Counted from the first letter of the stretch, positions 15,912-25,588 are shown. The stretch: 64,000 bases of DNA from Billgrantia montanilacus (GCF_003336675.1 NZ_QPII01000006.1:1-64000); one strand, 5' to 3'. Notes: generated by a model from the letters alone, not told the origin. Numbers and translations are program-made.

Positions 15912-17258
15912 ATGAACCTTACGCTTCAAATCTATCTCAATCGCCACTGGCATGATGCCGCCCTGCTTGAGGTGCTTCAACCCGACAGGGGCACCCATGG
16001 CCCTGCCCGGCTGGGCTATCTACAAGGATATGCCCTGGAGTGGATGCTACGGGACGATGAGCATGCCTGTAGCCTGACACTCCCCGTTGAGCTGATGATG
16101 AAGCACCACGGCAAGCGTTGGTTCGGCTTCCTGGAAGATATCATGCCTGCCGGCGCCAGCCGCCGTTACTGGGTTTCAGCCCTTGGGCTACAAGGGCTGC
16201 CGACAGGCCAGCAGGACAGCGAGTTGTTGAGACACGCCACCATCGCACCGGTTGGCAACCTGAGAATCAAGGAAGCCGTGCCCGAACGAGCGAGAGGCTC
16301 ACAACTTCATGTCAGGCGCTTCACACGAGAAGACGTCATCGACCGGCATGGGGATTTCCTGGAATACGCGCAACAGATGGGCGCTTCCAGCGGAGGTGCC
16401 ACAGGCGCTGGTGGTGAAGCACCAAAGCTCCTGCTCCGGTGCAGCCATAATAACGAGGTATGGATAGATACCTGGCAGGATGACCCTCACAATCTCGATA
16501 GGCACTATCTCGTGAAGTTCCCCCGCGGAAAGCGCAGCCAGGATGATTGCGATATTCTTCGCACGGAATTCGCCTATTACCATGAGCTGGCCAGCCTCAG
16601 AATCGACACCATCGACACGGATGCCATGCAGCTGATCGAAGGCGAGCGCTACCCATCGCTGTGGCTACCCCGCTTTGACGTCACGCAAGATGCCAACGGC
16701 CTGACCCGCTTCGGGCTGGAATCCATCTACTCCCTTTTCGACGCGCCCCCCGGCAGCCACCTCAATCACTTCCGGGTCATTCGCCATTTGGTGGCACTGC
16801 TGGAGAACCAGTACCGAGTCCTGGAGCTCAATGAGCCCTTCGACCGGGCGAGCTTCGTCATAGAGTGGCTCGAGCGGGACCTGCTCAATGTCGCGTTCGG
16901 CAATTCCGACAATCACGGGCGCAATGCGGCCCTGCGCAAGCGGCCGGAAGGGATCTGGCACGCTCCCGTCTATGACTTCGCGCCCATGAAGGCCGACCCC
17001 GAGGGCGTGACACGCACAACACGATGGGGTTCTCCGTTTGAAGAGGGTGGCAATTTCGACTGGATCGCCATAGCCCACGCACTGAATGACCTGGCCCCTG
17101 CCGAACAGTCCATCAGCGAACTCAAGGCCCTGGCCGGAAAACTGATTGGTCTGCAAGAGAGACTGCACGAACATGGCGTACCGGAGCGGATACTCACCAT
17201 GCCTGCCGTAGGGCTAGGTACACTGGACTACCGCCTCAAGTCCTGGGGGCTGATATGA
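15912..17258 (+). CDS. HipA-family kinase toxin, reversed-order module
   Basis: This 448-residue protein has the HipA kinase fold but differs clearly from the first copy. FGFLEDIMPAGASRRYW represents the N-terminal subdomain. SSGGATGAGGEAPKLLLR (about 157-175) is the nucleotide-binding loop and HYLVKFPRG holds the ATP-binding Lys. NSDNHGRN (about 331-338) is the catalytic loop and VYDFAPM the metal-binding motif. It is encoded first, with its probable antitoxin gene overlapping its stop codon, the reverse of classical hipBA order. Targets are unknown. The operon is preceded by an AT-rich promoter region with a palindrome and is enclosed by directly repeated arrays. Confidence 0.85.
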   Translation: MNLTLQIYLNRHWHDAALLEVLQPDRGTHGPARLGYLQGYALEWMLRDDEHACSLTLPVELMMKHHGKRWFGFLEDIMPAGASRRYWVSALGLQGLPTGQQDSELLRHATIAPVGNLRIKEAVPERARGSQLHVRRFTREDVIDRHGDFLEYAQQMGASSGGATGAGGEAPKLLLRCSHNNEVWIDTWQDDPHNLDRHYLVKFPRGKRSQDDCDILRTEFAYYHELASLRIDTIDTDAMQLIEGERYPSLWLPRFDVTQDANGLTRFGLESIYSLFDAPPGSHLNHFRVIRHLVALLENQYRVLELNEPFDRASFVIEWLERDLLNVAFGNSDNHGRNAALRKRPEGIWHAPVYDFAPMKADPEGVTRTTRWGSPFEEGGNFDWIAIAHALNDLAPAEQSISELKALAGKLIGLQERLHEHGVPERILTMPAVGLGTLDYRLKSWGLI

Positions 17259-17581
17259 AACGACAGAGCCTGAGCCCAGACGAGAGGGAAGAGAAATTGA
17301 TCGAAGCCACTCGTCGCCTTGTCGCTGGAGAAATCAGCGAAGGCGATCTACTGCGTATTCTGAGACGCGATGTGCTCGGTCTTACCCAGAACGACTATTC
17401 ACGGCTGGTAGGTATCAGTCGACGCACGCTATCCGATATGGAAGGCGACAAGGGTAACGTCTCGCTCGCGGTGATGAATCGTGCCTTCCGCCCGCTCGGA
17501 CTGAAGGTCTGCTTGATGCCACGGCAGCGTGCTCTGATCGAGAAGGTGATGGAGAAAGCGCTGGATAATCAGAAGGAATAG
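17255..17581 (+). CDS. XRE-type antitoxin partner of the second HipA
   Basis: The start codon overlaps the hipA stop (ATGA). The 108-residue product has an N-terminal helical extension of about 45 residues, then a helix-turn-helix in LTQNDYSRLVGISRRTLSDMEG (about 50-72), and a C-terminal basic/amphipathic tail. The N-terminal extension is unusual for HipB proteins, which normally start close to the helix-turn-helix, and could be the toxin-binding region. It probably neutralises the kinase and represses the operon through the palindrome at 15872-15898. Confidence 0.8.
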   Translation: MKRQSLSPDEREEKLIEATRRLVAGEISEGDLLRILRRDVLGLTQNDYSRLVGISRRTLSDMEGDKGNVSLAVMNRAFRPLGLKVCLMPRQRALIEKVMEKALDNQKE

Positions 17582-17594
17582 CGTCAGCAAACGA

Positions 17595-18185
17595 TAACCG
17601 CCAACGCGGGCAGCCTCCACCGAGGCGCCTGGCGGCGCCAGTCGCGACGCGGAGTCGGAACGCCGAACCGGGCGCTTCAACAGCGATCCTCTCCACCAAC
17701 GCAAACCACGCCGCTGTAGGAGCATCTTCAGATCGCGACTGGAGGCCGCAGGCCTCCCGGCGGTGTTACCGGTGCTGGCGCACCATAGCCAACGCCAGCG
17801 GCCCCGCCAAGGCGCCTAGCGGCGCCAGTCGCGACGCAAAGCGGCGCTCCAACAGTGAAATGCGCAAACCACCGCTGCCTCCACCGAGGCGCCTAGCGGC
17901 GCTCCAACAAGGTCTGCAACTACGTCACTGTAGGAGCATCTTCAGATCGCGACTGGAGGCCGAAGGACTCCCGGCGGTGTTACCGGTGCTGGCGACCATC
18001 GCCAACGCCAGCGGCCCCGCCAAGGCGCCTACCGGCGCCAGTCGCGACGCGGAGCGGCGCTCCAACAGCGGCTTTTTATAATGTTGGAGCATCTTCAGAT
18101 CGCGACTGGAGGCCGAAGGCCTCCCGGCGGTGTTGCCGATGCCGGCGACCATCGCCAACGCCGCAGCCTCCGCCAACGCGCACGG
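17595..18185. repeat. REPIN-like array 5, largest in the window
   Basis: The order is B, linker, A-spacer-B (17715-17856), short B, linker, A-spacer-B (17929-18067), linker GCGGCTTTTTATAA, then A-spacer with a truncated B ending near 18180. Both TGTAGGAGC and TGTTGGAGC terminal variants occur. It fills the whole gap between the hip module and the GT9 gene on the opposite strand. Confidence 0.9.
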
Positions 18186-18219
18186 TATAAGCCAGAGATT
18201 ATTCTCACCCCAGGCAACA

Positions 18220-19332
18220 TTACTCAGTATGTAACGCGCCCTTCCTCGCATTCGCATCCACAGCCTGGCAAAACGCTTCCAATGCCGCTTCCGCTCTCGG
18301 CCAGTCCATCTGGTTCACATCCAGCGGGTCACTTGGCTCTGCCAGCCAATTGACAGACAAGGGGTGTCGGCTATGCCAGTCGTCTCGGTCAGCCGGATCA
18401 TAGGGGAATAGCACAAAGGAAGGCACATCCAGGCCATCGGCCATGTGCACGGTAGCGGTAATCCCAGAAACCAGCGCATCGGCCCGGGCAATCAGTGCGA
18501 TGTTGTCATGGATACGGCGAGTATCAGGCAGGCAGAAAACCCGCCCGTGCTTCGACGTCGCGCAGATAGCTTCAACTTCCTCCTGCTTTCCCGGCGCAGA
18601 AAGCACACAGATATCATGCGCCGGCAACATCACCAGGAGCTTCTGAATCAAGTGCTCGGTGGTCTCGCGGGTGAGACTGCGAGCCCGCCCCTTGCTATAG
18701 GCGTTGATGCAAACAAAGGGCCGTTCCCGGGCTGAAATCAGCTGCGCGACTCTCGCTTCGCTTTCGTCATCGCGGGGAACGATGTAGCGAGTATCGATGC
18801 GGGACGCCCCACACCGTTGAAGCAGCGCCGCATACTTCTCAGCGAAATGCTGGCCATGGGTAGTCGCTCCCAGCTTGAGGTCGACCAGACCGACGCTATC
18901 GTCCAGGCTGGCGATATGGCGTGCTTTCAAATGGCTGAGCAGGAACATGTCCCGATGCTTGACCAGATGACTGAAATACACCACCAGGTCTACCTCGCCT
19001 ACCCGTTCCGCAAGCTGCCGCATCTTCTCCTTACTCGGTTTCCGCCGCGTTTCATGCACGGCATCGACCTTGAAGACGTCGCGAAAAAGCGGCGCCATTT
19101 CAGGCGTCGTGATGACCTCGATGGATATCGATGAGTCAATGGCCTTGAAGGCCTTGGGCACGAAAGAGAACACCACCGAATCGCCCCATTTGGCATCCCA
19201 GCGTACGAAGACCACGCGCTTCACGTCGGCCGGAGCCTGTAACGGTGGCCGCTGGCGGTCATAGCGCCGGCGGCTGATAGCATTGCGAATCGTATCCCGG
19301 CTCGCTCTGATACCGTTCAGCCATTTTCTCAT
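18220..19332 (-). CDS. Family 9 glycosyltransferase (heptosyltransferase-like)
   Basis: The 370-residue GT-B protein has the GT9 pattern. An N-terminal FVRWDAKWGDSVVFSFV loop corresponds to the R-x-x-x-x-G-D motif. A C-terminal nucleotide-binding half contains CINAYSKGRARSLT, CVLSAPGKQEEV and the terminal IARADALVSGITATVHMADG, which replaces the usual S-x-D-S-G-x-x-H-x-A sequence. The family transfers heptose or related sugars to the LPS core at the inner face of the membrane. It reads toward array 5. A waaP-like kinase and a waaL-like ligase follow nearby, so a core-oligosaccharide role is likely. Donor sugar is uncertain. Confidence 0.8.
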   Translation of the reverse strand: MRKWLNGIRASRDTIRNAISRRRYDRQRPPLQAPADVKRVVFVRWDAKWGDSVVFSFVPKAFKAIDSSISIEVITTPEMAPLFRDVFKVDAVHETRRKPSKEKMRQLAERVGEVDLVVYFSHLVKHRDMFLLSHLKARHIASLDDSVGLVDLKLGATTHGQHFAEKYAALLQRCGASRIDTRYIVPRDDESEARVAQLISARERPFVCINAYSKGRARSLTRETTEHLIQKLLVMLPAHDICVLSAPGKQEEVEAICATSKHGRVFCLPDTRRIHDNIALIARADALVSGITATVHMADGLDVPSFVLFPYDPADRDDWHSRHPLSVNWLAEPSDPLDVNQMDWPRAEAALEAFCQAVDANARKGALHTE

Positions 19333-19588
19333 CTTGCTCTCTCACCCCATTGACTCGATCCGCCGCGCTGGAAAACACCTGCACTTTCCGTTAGGCTGGC
19401 CCCATTTGATAGGGGTCAGGGTAACATAAGATGCCATTCCCGCTAACACACCAGCGGTATTATCCCGCATATTCAAAACGCAAAAAAATGTCTCAGAACC
19501 GCACCCTGGCTGGCACCCTACCTTGTTCTCTTTTTCTCCACCTATGCACCCTGCCCATTTATTGGCAACTATCCTTTCGGGAGTTGAA

Positions 19589-20641
19589 ATGAATATAGTA
19601 TTTTCCACCACAAGACAGTGGAATCCAGGCGATGAATTCATTCTAATGGGCTGTATCAACCTTCTTTCTCAGCACATCGGGGATTTCAATCCCATTATTT
19701 ATAACAGGAACCCACAAACCCGCAGGGCCCGGAAGTTCGATATCATAAAGGCAATCGACAACAAGCTGGGAAAGGACTTTGTCGAAAAGTTTCTGGACAA
19801 CTCCGTGAAAGACAGGCTGCCGATGGATTACGCCGACATGGTCGTATTCGCCGGCTCACCGGAGTGGCGGGGAAGAAGAATGACGAAGCTCTATTCGTCC
19901 ATTCTTGAACACAAGCTGCCTACTGTTTTCCTAGGGCTTGGAACCAGTGGAAAATTCACGTTCACTGATGAGAATTTTACAGAAAATGAACAGGATGTTT
20001 TCCGGAAAGCCCTTCTGGTGACTACAAGGGACAAGGACACAAAAGAGGGCCTCGCCCCCATAGAGGCTCACCATATTCCCTGCCCCGCCCTCTTTTCCAG
20101 TAAGGAATCCAGGGTGGTAAAAACGGTAAAGAAAATAGGCCTGATGTATGGCACAGACAGCGCTGTAGCTTGCAACAACGTTTCAAGCAAGACTTACCAG
20201 TACATGATCGAAGTCTACAACAAGATATTACGGGATTTCGGCAGCGATTACGAAATTGAATTCGTATCTCATTACATTGATGAACTCTCCCCCTTCAAGG
20301 ATGATTTCAAGAAAGAGAAAATACGCTACTCTTACGATGCGAAAGATTATCTCGACATCTACAACCGCTATGATTTGGTCATCGGCTATCGTGTCCATGG
20401 CATAGGCATTTCCGCCTCAATGGGGATTCCAGGCATCATGATCTCCCATGATGAACGCTCGACGACCGTCAAAGGCTTCCTGGCCGACATGGTAAACGTA
20501 GGCACGGAATATGACGAGCTTCACACGTTGATCCGCGACACCATTGAGAACATAGAACAGAAAAGCCGTGCCATTCAGGCCCATAAGGAAGAAACTCGCG
20601 ACACGTATCTGTCACTCTTCAAGAACACGATACCTACGTAG
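19589..20641 (+). CDS. Polysaccharide pyruvyl transferase-family protein
   Basis: The ATG at 19589 with upstream GGGAG is preferred over the longer frame. The 350-residue product shows NPGDEFILMGCINLL near the N-terminus, FLGLGTSGKF in the middle and DLVIGYRVHGIGISASMGIP near residue 275, the R-x-H-G motif of the CsaB/WcaK (PF04230) superfamily. Such enzymes transfer a pyruvate ketal from phosphoenolpyruvate to a sugar of a surface polysaccharide. It is the only plus-strand gene in the polysaccharide region and is divergent from the GT9 gene, with a 256-base AT-rich intergenic region between. GC is lower than in the flanks. Confidence 0.75.
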   Translation: MNIVFSTTRQWNPGDEFILMGCINLLSQHIGDFNPIIYNRNPQTRRARKFDIIKAIDNKLGKDFVEKFLDNSVKDRLPMDYADMVVFAGSPEWRGRRMTKLYSSILEHKLPTVFLGLGTSGKFTFTDENFTENEQDVFRKALLVTTRDKDTKEGLAPIEAHHIPCPALFSSKESRVVKTVKKIGLMYGTDSAVACNNVSSKTYQYMIEVYNKILRDFGSDYEIEFVSHYIDELSPFKDDFKKEKIRYSYDAKDYLDIYNRYDLVIGYRVHGIGISASMGIPGIMISHDERSTTVKGFLADMVNVGTEYDELHTLIRDTIENIEQKSRAIQAHKEETRDTYLSLFKNTIPT

Positions 20642-20688
20642 AGTGCATCGAACAGGGGGCGCCAGACAGATTTAACGACTTGACCCAG

Positions 20689-20739
20689 GGTTTCGCAGCC
20701 ATCTCACATTCCGCGCAAACCTTGAAATGATGCGAAACC
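20689..20739. repeat. Inverted repeat between convergent genes
   Basis: GGTTTCGCA (20689-20697) and TGCGAAACC (20731-20739) are perfect inverted repeats around a 33-base loop, between the ends of two convergent genes. It may act as a bidirectional terminator, though the loop is long and no T run follows. Confidence 0.35.
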
Positions 20740-20752
20740 TGACGCAGTCCCC

Positions 20753-21460
20753 CTAACTGGCAAGCCAACGCTGCTTCATGTCATCGTGAATCCATTGGCG
20801 GTAGTGGTCGTCAAGTAGCCCCCGCTGGCTGATCGAGCGGTAGATCGCGCGCCACTTCGCCCGGTTTCCCCGCGGCATGGGCTTGACGTGAGTGTCCACC
20901 CAGATGATGGTGCCCGTGGGCTTGCACAGCACGTTATTCATATGAAGGTCACGATGCACGTACCCCGCCCTGGCTAACCGCATGATATCTTCACAGAACT
21001 GAGCCAGGAACCGCCTGCGCGACGCTTCATCCAACCCCTTGAAGTACTGCTCACCGGTCATCACACCATCGAGGTGCTCCATCAATAGCAGGGAACCCCG
21101 CCGATTGAAGGGGTTAAGGGAGACCCCCCAGGCCACGCAGTGCGGGGTCAACAAGCCTGCTGCACGGACCACCTTCTTGCTGCGAACTTCCTTGCGAGCC
21201 TCGAACTGGAAGAGCAGGCGTTTTTCAATAAAGTCGCGAAAGAACCAGCGCAGCGGTCTCTGCCGCCACAGGTGCTTGTCACTCTTGACCTTGGCCATCG
21301 TCCCCGTCGACTCATCGAAATAAATCTCGCTGCTGGCCACCTGTTCTAGCAGGCGTGAGCGCTCATCCTTGTACAGGTGCAAGGGTGTGGACGACGAAGC
21401 ATACTCGAAAAGCAGATAGCTCCGCTGCTGCCCCTCCAACTTCACTGTAGCCACCTTCAC
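20753..21460 (-). CDS. Lipopolysaccharide kinase (Kdo/WaaP-like)
   Basis: The protein (about 235-241 residues) belongs to the protein-kinase-like LPS kinase family. It carries GYVHRDLHMNNVL (about 185-197) as the catalytic loop and IIWVDTHVKP as the metal-binding motif (Asp-Thr-His replaces D-F-G). Upstream are a probable ATP-binding Lys in FQFEARKEVRSKKVV and SLLLMEHLDG in the hinge. It should phosphorylate heptose or Kdo in the inner core. The start is uncertain: a TTG at 21478 or GTGs at 21466/21460; GGAG eight bases before 21460 favours the last. It belongs to the minus-strand polysaccharide set. Confidence 0.8.
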   Translation of the reverse strand: MKVATVKLEGQQRSYLLFEYASSSTPLHLYKDERSRLLEQVASSEIYFDESTGTMAKVKSDKHLWRQRPLRWFFRDFIEKRLLFQFEARKEVRSKKVVRAAGLLTPHCVAWGVSLNPFNRRGSLLLMEHLDGVMTGEQYFKGLDEASRRRFLAQFCEDIMRLARAGYVHRDLHMNNVLCKPTGTIIWVDTHVKPMPRGNRAKWRAIYRSISQRGLLDDHYRQWIHDDMKQRWLAS

Positions 21461-21565
21461 TGGCACTGCTCCATACAACCTCGCACACTACGTACAAAAT
21501 CCCGGCCTGTGCCAGTCTGCCAAAGAAACGATCTGGCTAAGAAACGACCTGTCGAAGGAACGATG

Positions 21566-22819
21566 TCATAAGGTACCAAACGCTGGCGCCTCTCGCCGGT
21601 GTACCAATGCCAACACCAGCATCATCACCTGCATATAGGCATAAAAGGTCGTCATCATCTCATGGTGGATCGCCGCTTCGGTCAGGCTGTACAGGGCAAA
21701 GCCAGCGGTAAACACCAGGCCGGCCTGCGACCAGGTGTTGCTCCGGTCGCGCCGATACAGCCTCCAATGGTAAATACCCGGTACTACCAGGTAACCCGCC
21801 AGCGCCAGTAGGCCCAGCACGCCCCCCGTCGCCGCTACCTCGAAGTACTGGCTATGGGCATGGCCGCGGCTGACACCAAGCACCCACTCGGTGATCACAC
21901 CCTGCTCCACCAGCTCGGCATTCAGTGCTTCGCGTTCGGCATAGCCCAGGCCGATCAGCGGGCGTTCCATGAAGGCATGGCTTGCAGCCGTCCACAGCTG
22001 GATACGCCCACCGCTGGAGACCGCTGCCTCGATATTGTCCTCCGCCAGATTACGTATCTCGGCCAGGGAGTAATCGACGCGACGTTCCACCTGGGGCAGC
22101 GCGGCATAGCTTAGCATGGCCAGGGCGATCACGCCGACCAGCGCCCCCACTATGGCCTTCCAGCCCAGCCTGTCGGCATTGAGTACCAGTACCAGCAGCA
22201 GTAGCAACGGAATCGCCAGAATCGCCCCCCGGGTCAAGGTCAGCAGGCAGGTCAATACGCCTGCCAGCGCTGCCAGCAGCAGCCAGGCCTTGCGCCTGCT
22301 GCCACGAACCAGGCTGGCCGCCAGGAATGCCATGGCACAGCTCAAGTAGCCCAGGTTGATGCTGAACAGGAAACCATCGGCGCGTGTCAGGCCAAGCCAA
22401 TGGGTCTGGTATAACGCCACACCAAAGGCACCAAGGCAGCCCAGGATCACCCCCATCTCCATCTTGTTCCGGAATAGAGGCAGGTCCACTGGGTAGACCA
22501 GGTGGCGCAACATGAGATAGATCGGCACCAGGGCCAGCATATGCGCCCCGGGGCTCAAATAGCGCGACTGCTGCTCATCCAACCAGAAAATCGGCAACCG
22601 GGAGAGAAGAAACAGCAACAGCAGGCCAATGACCACCCAATCGAACCGGTCTACCTCAAGCGTATGGCGATGCACGACCAGATACCCGATGGAATAGAGC
22701 ATCAACAGTGCCACCACCCCATGGCTGCGTATCGGCGTGGCAATCAACAGCGCCAAGACCAGCAGCAGCGCCCACTGGTTCACCATCAAGGCGCGTTCGC
22801 GCGCAAAGACCCCCGTCAT
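21566..22819 (-). CDS. O-antigen ligase-like (WaaL/Wzy_C family) membrane protein
   Basis: The 417-residue protein has about 11 membrane segments and the large periplasmic loop typical of the Wzy_C family. The signature is LGVSRGHAHSQYFEVAATGG (about 315-335), whose histidines correspond to the catalytic H-x-H/N region of WaaL ligases. WaaL moves O-antigen or other undecaprenyl-linked glycans to lipid A-core in the periplasm. The neighbouring core kinase and GT9 genes favour a ligase over a Wzy polymerase, but sequence alone does not separate them. An alternative start is MVNQWALLL, 11 codons in. Confidence 0.75.
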   Translation of the reverse strand: MTGVFARERALMVNQWALLLVLALLIATPIRSHGVVALLMLYSIGYLVVHRHTLEVDRFDWVVIGLLLLFLLSRLPIFWLDEQQSRYLSPGAHMLALVPIYLMLRHLVYPVDLPLFRNKMEMGVILGCLGAFGVALYQTHWLGLTRADGFLFSINLGYLSCAMAFLAASLVRGSRRKAWLLLAALAGVLTCLLTLTRGAILAIPLLLLLVLVLNADRLGWKAIVGALVGVIALAMLSYAALPQVERRVDYSLAEIRNLAEDNIEAAVSSGGRIQLWTAASHAFMERPLIGLGYAEREALNAELVEQGVITEWVLGVSRGHAHSQYFEVAATGGVLGLLALAGYLVVPGIYHWRLYRRDRSNTWSQAGLVFTAGFALYSLTEAAIHHEMMTTFYAYMQVMMLVLALVHRREAPAFGTL

Positions 22820-22855
22820 GCCTATCCCCCGTCATCAATCTGCTCCAGAAACACG

Positions 22856-22877
22856 ACGGGCGCCAGAAGGCGCCCGT
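22856..22877 (-). terminator. Hairpin terminator downstream of ugd
   Basis: ACGGGCGCC-AGAA-GGCGCCCGT is a perfect 9-bp stem with a 4-base loop, 33 bases after the ugd stop on the minus strand. The following T-tract is weak (CGTGTTTC). Confidence 0.6.
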
Positions 22878-22909
22878 GAGGATGATACCACTAGTCACGC
22901 TGGCCGAAA

Positions 22910-24253
22910 TCACTCCCTGGCTTTCAACGAACTCCCCCGCCCCACGGCGTAGTACAACAGCCCGGCGCGCTGCATCATTGCCGGATCATAGAGGTTGCGA
23001 CCATCGACCACCACCGGCAGCGCCAACTGCTGCTTGAGCCAGGCGAAGTCGACCGTACGGAACTCCTTCCACTCGGTACAGATCGCCAGGGCATCGGCAC
23101 CCTTCACCGCCTGGATACGATCAGCCACCAGCACCAGGTCGTCGCGCTCGCCGTAAAGCCGGCGGCACTCCTTCATGGCCTCGGGGTCGTAGGCCTGCAC
23201 CCGCGCGCCCGCCGCCCAGAGCGCCGCCATCAGGTCGCAGCTGGGGGCGTCGCGCATGTCGTCGGTGTCGGGCTTGAAGGCCAGCCCCCACAGCGCAATC
23301 ACCTTGCCCTCGAGCTTGCCGTCGAAGGCCTGGCGCAGCTTGGCGAACATGCCCTGCTTCTGGCGTTGGTTCACCGCCTCCACCGCATTGAGCAGCTCGG
23401 CCGAATAGTCCAGCTGTTTTGCCGTGTGTGCCAGCGCCCGCAGGTCCTTGGGAAAACAGGAGCCACCGTAACCGCAGCCCGGATAGATGAACTGGTAGCC
23501 GATGCGCGGGTCACTGCCGATGCCACGGCGCACCTGCTCCACATCGGCCCCCAGCCGCTCGGCCAGGTTGGCGATCTCGTTCATGAAGCTGATCTTGGTG
23601 GCCAGCATGGCATTGGCGGCGTACTTGGTCAGCTCCGCGGCCCGCACGTCCATGAACATCAGCTTTTCCTGAAGGCGAATGTAGGGCGCATAGCACTCGC
23701 GCATCAGCTCCCGCACCTTCTCAGCATCGGTGCCCACCACGATCCGCGGCCCATGGGTGAAATCGTCGATCGCCGAACCCTCCTTGAGGAACTCGGGATT
23801 CGAGCACACATCGAAGCTCACCCCCACGCCACGCGCCTCAAGCCTCCGGGCGATGGCCTCGCCTACCCGGTCGGCGGTGCCCACTGGCACTGTCGACTTG
23901 TTGACGACCACCTTGTAGTCGTACATCAGCTCGCCGATGGTGTTGGCCACCGCCAGCACATGGCGCAGGTCAGCGCTGCCATCCTCGTCCGGCGGCGTGC
24001 CCACGGTGATGAATTGCAGGGTGCCGAAGGCCACGGCATCGGTGGGATCGGTGGTGAACTGCAACCGCCCGGCCTCGATATTGGCTTTCACCAGCGACTC
24101 GAGCCCCGGCTCGAAGAAGGGGATCTCGCCGGCCTCCAGCTGGGTGATCCTGGCCTCATCCACGTCCATGCACAGCACCTCATGGCCCACATCGGCCAGG
24201 CAAGCGCCCGTCACCAAGCCCACGTACCCCGTTCCGAAAACGGTAATTCTCAT
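22910..24253 (-). CDS. ugd: UDP-glucose 6-dehydrogenase
   Basis: The 447-residue enzyme oxidises UDP-glucose to UDP-glucuronate with two NAD+. An N-terminal Rossmann loop [20 protein letters not shown], the [11 protein letters not shown] motif and the catalytic Cys in [13 protein letters not shown] (about 258-270) are all present. A C-terminal UDP-binding domain contains [17 protein letters not shown]. Length and motif order are those of standard bacterial Ugd. UDP-GlcA is a precursor for acidic exopolysaccharides and O-antigens. The gene lies between the ligase-like gene and the initiating sugar transferase on the same strand, separated from the former by a hairpin. Confidence 0.95.
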   Translation of the reverse strand: MRITVFGTGYVGLVTGACLADVGHEVLCMDVDEARITQLEAGEIPFFEPGLESLVKANIEAGRLQFTTDPTDAVAFGTLQFITVGTPPDEDGSADLRHVLAVANTIGELMYDYKVVVNKSTVPVGTADRVGEAIARRLEARGVGVSFDVCSNPEFLKEGSAIDDFTHGPRIVVGTDAEKVRELMRECYAPYIRLQEKLMFMDVRAAELTKYAANAMLATKISFMNEIANLAERLGADVEQVRRGIGSDPRIGYQFIYPGCGYGGSCFPKDLRALAHTAKQLDYSAELLNAVEAVNQRQKQGMFAKLRQAFDGKLEGKVIALWGLAFKPDTDDMRDAPSCDLMAALWAAGARVQAYDPEAMKECRRLYGERDDLVLVADRIQAVKGADALAICTEWKEFRTVDFAWLKQQLALPVVVDGRNLYDPAMMQRAGLLYYAVGRGSSLKARE

Positions 24254-24313
24254 AACCCTGCTCCTTCAACCAATGCGCCGCACAATGCTATAACAGCCTG
24301 ACAAGCGGGCAAA

Positions 24314-25588
24314 TCAGCGAGCCCCGAACCCGGTGAACAATATTCGCACGGTCTTCAGGCTGATGAGCACGTCCAGCCACAGCGAGAAGTGCTTGATGTA
24401 ATAGAAGTCGTACTGCAGCTTCGTTGACATGCCATCGATCTCGGCAGCATAACCCTGCTCCACCTGAGCCCAGCCCGTAATGCCAGGACGTACCACATGG
24501 CGATAGCTGAAGAATGGCACATCCTGCTCGTACCACTCCGAGAGCGACGCCGATTCCGGCCGTGGGCCAATAAAGCTCATTTCACCCTTCAGGATATTGA
24601 TAATCTGCGGCAGTTCGTCGATACGATACTTGCGCATCCACATGCCAACCCGGGTAATCCTCGGGTCATCCTCGGAGATCGTGAAATCCTCGCCGCTCAT
24701 GTCGTGGTACATGCTGCGGAACTTGTACATCAGGAAGGGCCGCTGGCGATAGCCCATGCGTGGCTGCAAGAAAAATGCCGGGCCGGGGCTATCACGCTTG
24801 ATCAGGATGGCCACCACCGCCATCAAGGGCAGCAGCAACGGCAACAGCAGAATGGCCGCGATGAAATCCAACACTCGCTTGAAGCCAACGTACATCAGCG
24901 AAGGCAGCAGGCTACCAAACTCGTTTTCGGAGAGATGGTCTATCTGCACCCGACCGGAAATCGACTCCGAAATCTGGCGGATGTGATAGACAGGAATATG
25001 GCAGAGCGTGCAGCGCGCCAGGAACCGCTCCCATTCGGCAGGAAGGTCTTCAGCCCGCAGGTCGGCCACCACGCCATCGTAACGCACCCCCTCCAGGTCG
25101 GTTGAATCAAGCATGCGCAGGTCAACCTGGCGTGTTCCCAGCAGCCGCTTGGTATCACCGAACGGCACCAGGGCGAGCTTAAGCTTACGGAAGCGCCGGC
25201 CGACGAAGTACCCCATGAAGAACCACGCCAGGCTGACCAGGTAGCCTCCGAACAACACCTGCCGCGTGTAGCCTTCACGAGCGAAGAACAGTATTGCCAC
25301 CGCGATCAGAAAGGCGATGGAAACGGTGGGAATGATATAGGCGGCCAACTGTGCCCCGGGGAATTGGGACATACGCCGCAACGTCAGCGCAGAGGCCACA
25401 AAGGCCAAGGCGATGGCGATAATAGTGTTGGTACGTACATCCGGCAAGTAGTACCAGAATCCCCAGCCCCAACGCTCCAATGCGGGTAGCCCGATGACCA
25501 GCGGCATACCCACCAATAGATGCAACCCCAGGCCTAGCAACAGAACCTCATACCACCGCGAATGGCGGCGCTCGTACTCACGCTTCAT
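24314..25588 (-). CDS. Undecaprenyl-phosphate sugar phosphotransferase (WbaP/WcaJ-like)
   Basis: The 424-residue polyisoprenyl-phosphate hexose-1-phosphate transferase has four or five N-terminal membrane segments and a central soluble domain. The conserved catalytic C-terminal domain contains KRVLDFIAAILLLPLLLPL, YKFRSMYHDM, the DELPQIINILKGEMSFIGPR core (about 330-350), and RPGITGWAQV. It initiates polysaccharide assembly by placing a sugar phosphate on undecaprenyl phosphate at the inner face of the membrane. It overlaps the following GT4 gene by 11 bases, so both belong to one operon. The transferred sugar (Glc, Gal or other) is not evident. Confidence 0.9.
   Translation of the reverse strand: MKREYERRHSRWYEVLLLGLGLHLLVGMPLVIGLPALERWGWGFWYYLPDVRTNTIIAIALAFVASALTLRRMSQFPGAQLAAYIIPTVSIAFLIAVAILFFAREGYTRQVLFGGYLVSLAWFFMGYFVGRRFRKLKLALVPFGDTKRLLGTRQVDLRMLDSTDLEGVRYDGVVADLRAEDLPAEWERFLARCTLCHIPVYHIRQISESISGRVQIDHLSENEFGSLLPSLMYVGFKRVLDFIAAILLLPLLLPLMAVVAILIKRDSPGPAFFLQPRMGYRQRPFLMYKFRSMYHDMSGEDFTISEDDPRITRVGMWMRKYRIDELPQIINILKGEMSFIGPRPESASLSEWYEQDVPFFSYRHVVRPGITGWAQVEQGYAAEIDGMSTKLQYDFYYIKHFSLWLDVLISLKTVRILFTGFGAR

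Noticed and set aside
9455..18185. CRISPR-like arrays suggested by regularly repeated palindromic sequence
   Set aside because: Units are 60-155 bases, palindromic and variable, spacers between them are themselves repeated, and no cas genes are present.
20794..20804. Another GGCGGTAG on the plus strand
   Set aside because: It is inside the LPS-kinase gene, lacks the C of the ops core and points against transcription.
23366..24301. 311-codon plus-strand open frame
   Set aside because: Antisense to ugd, whose protein has all catalytic motifs.
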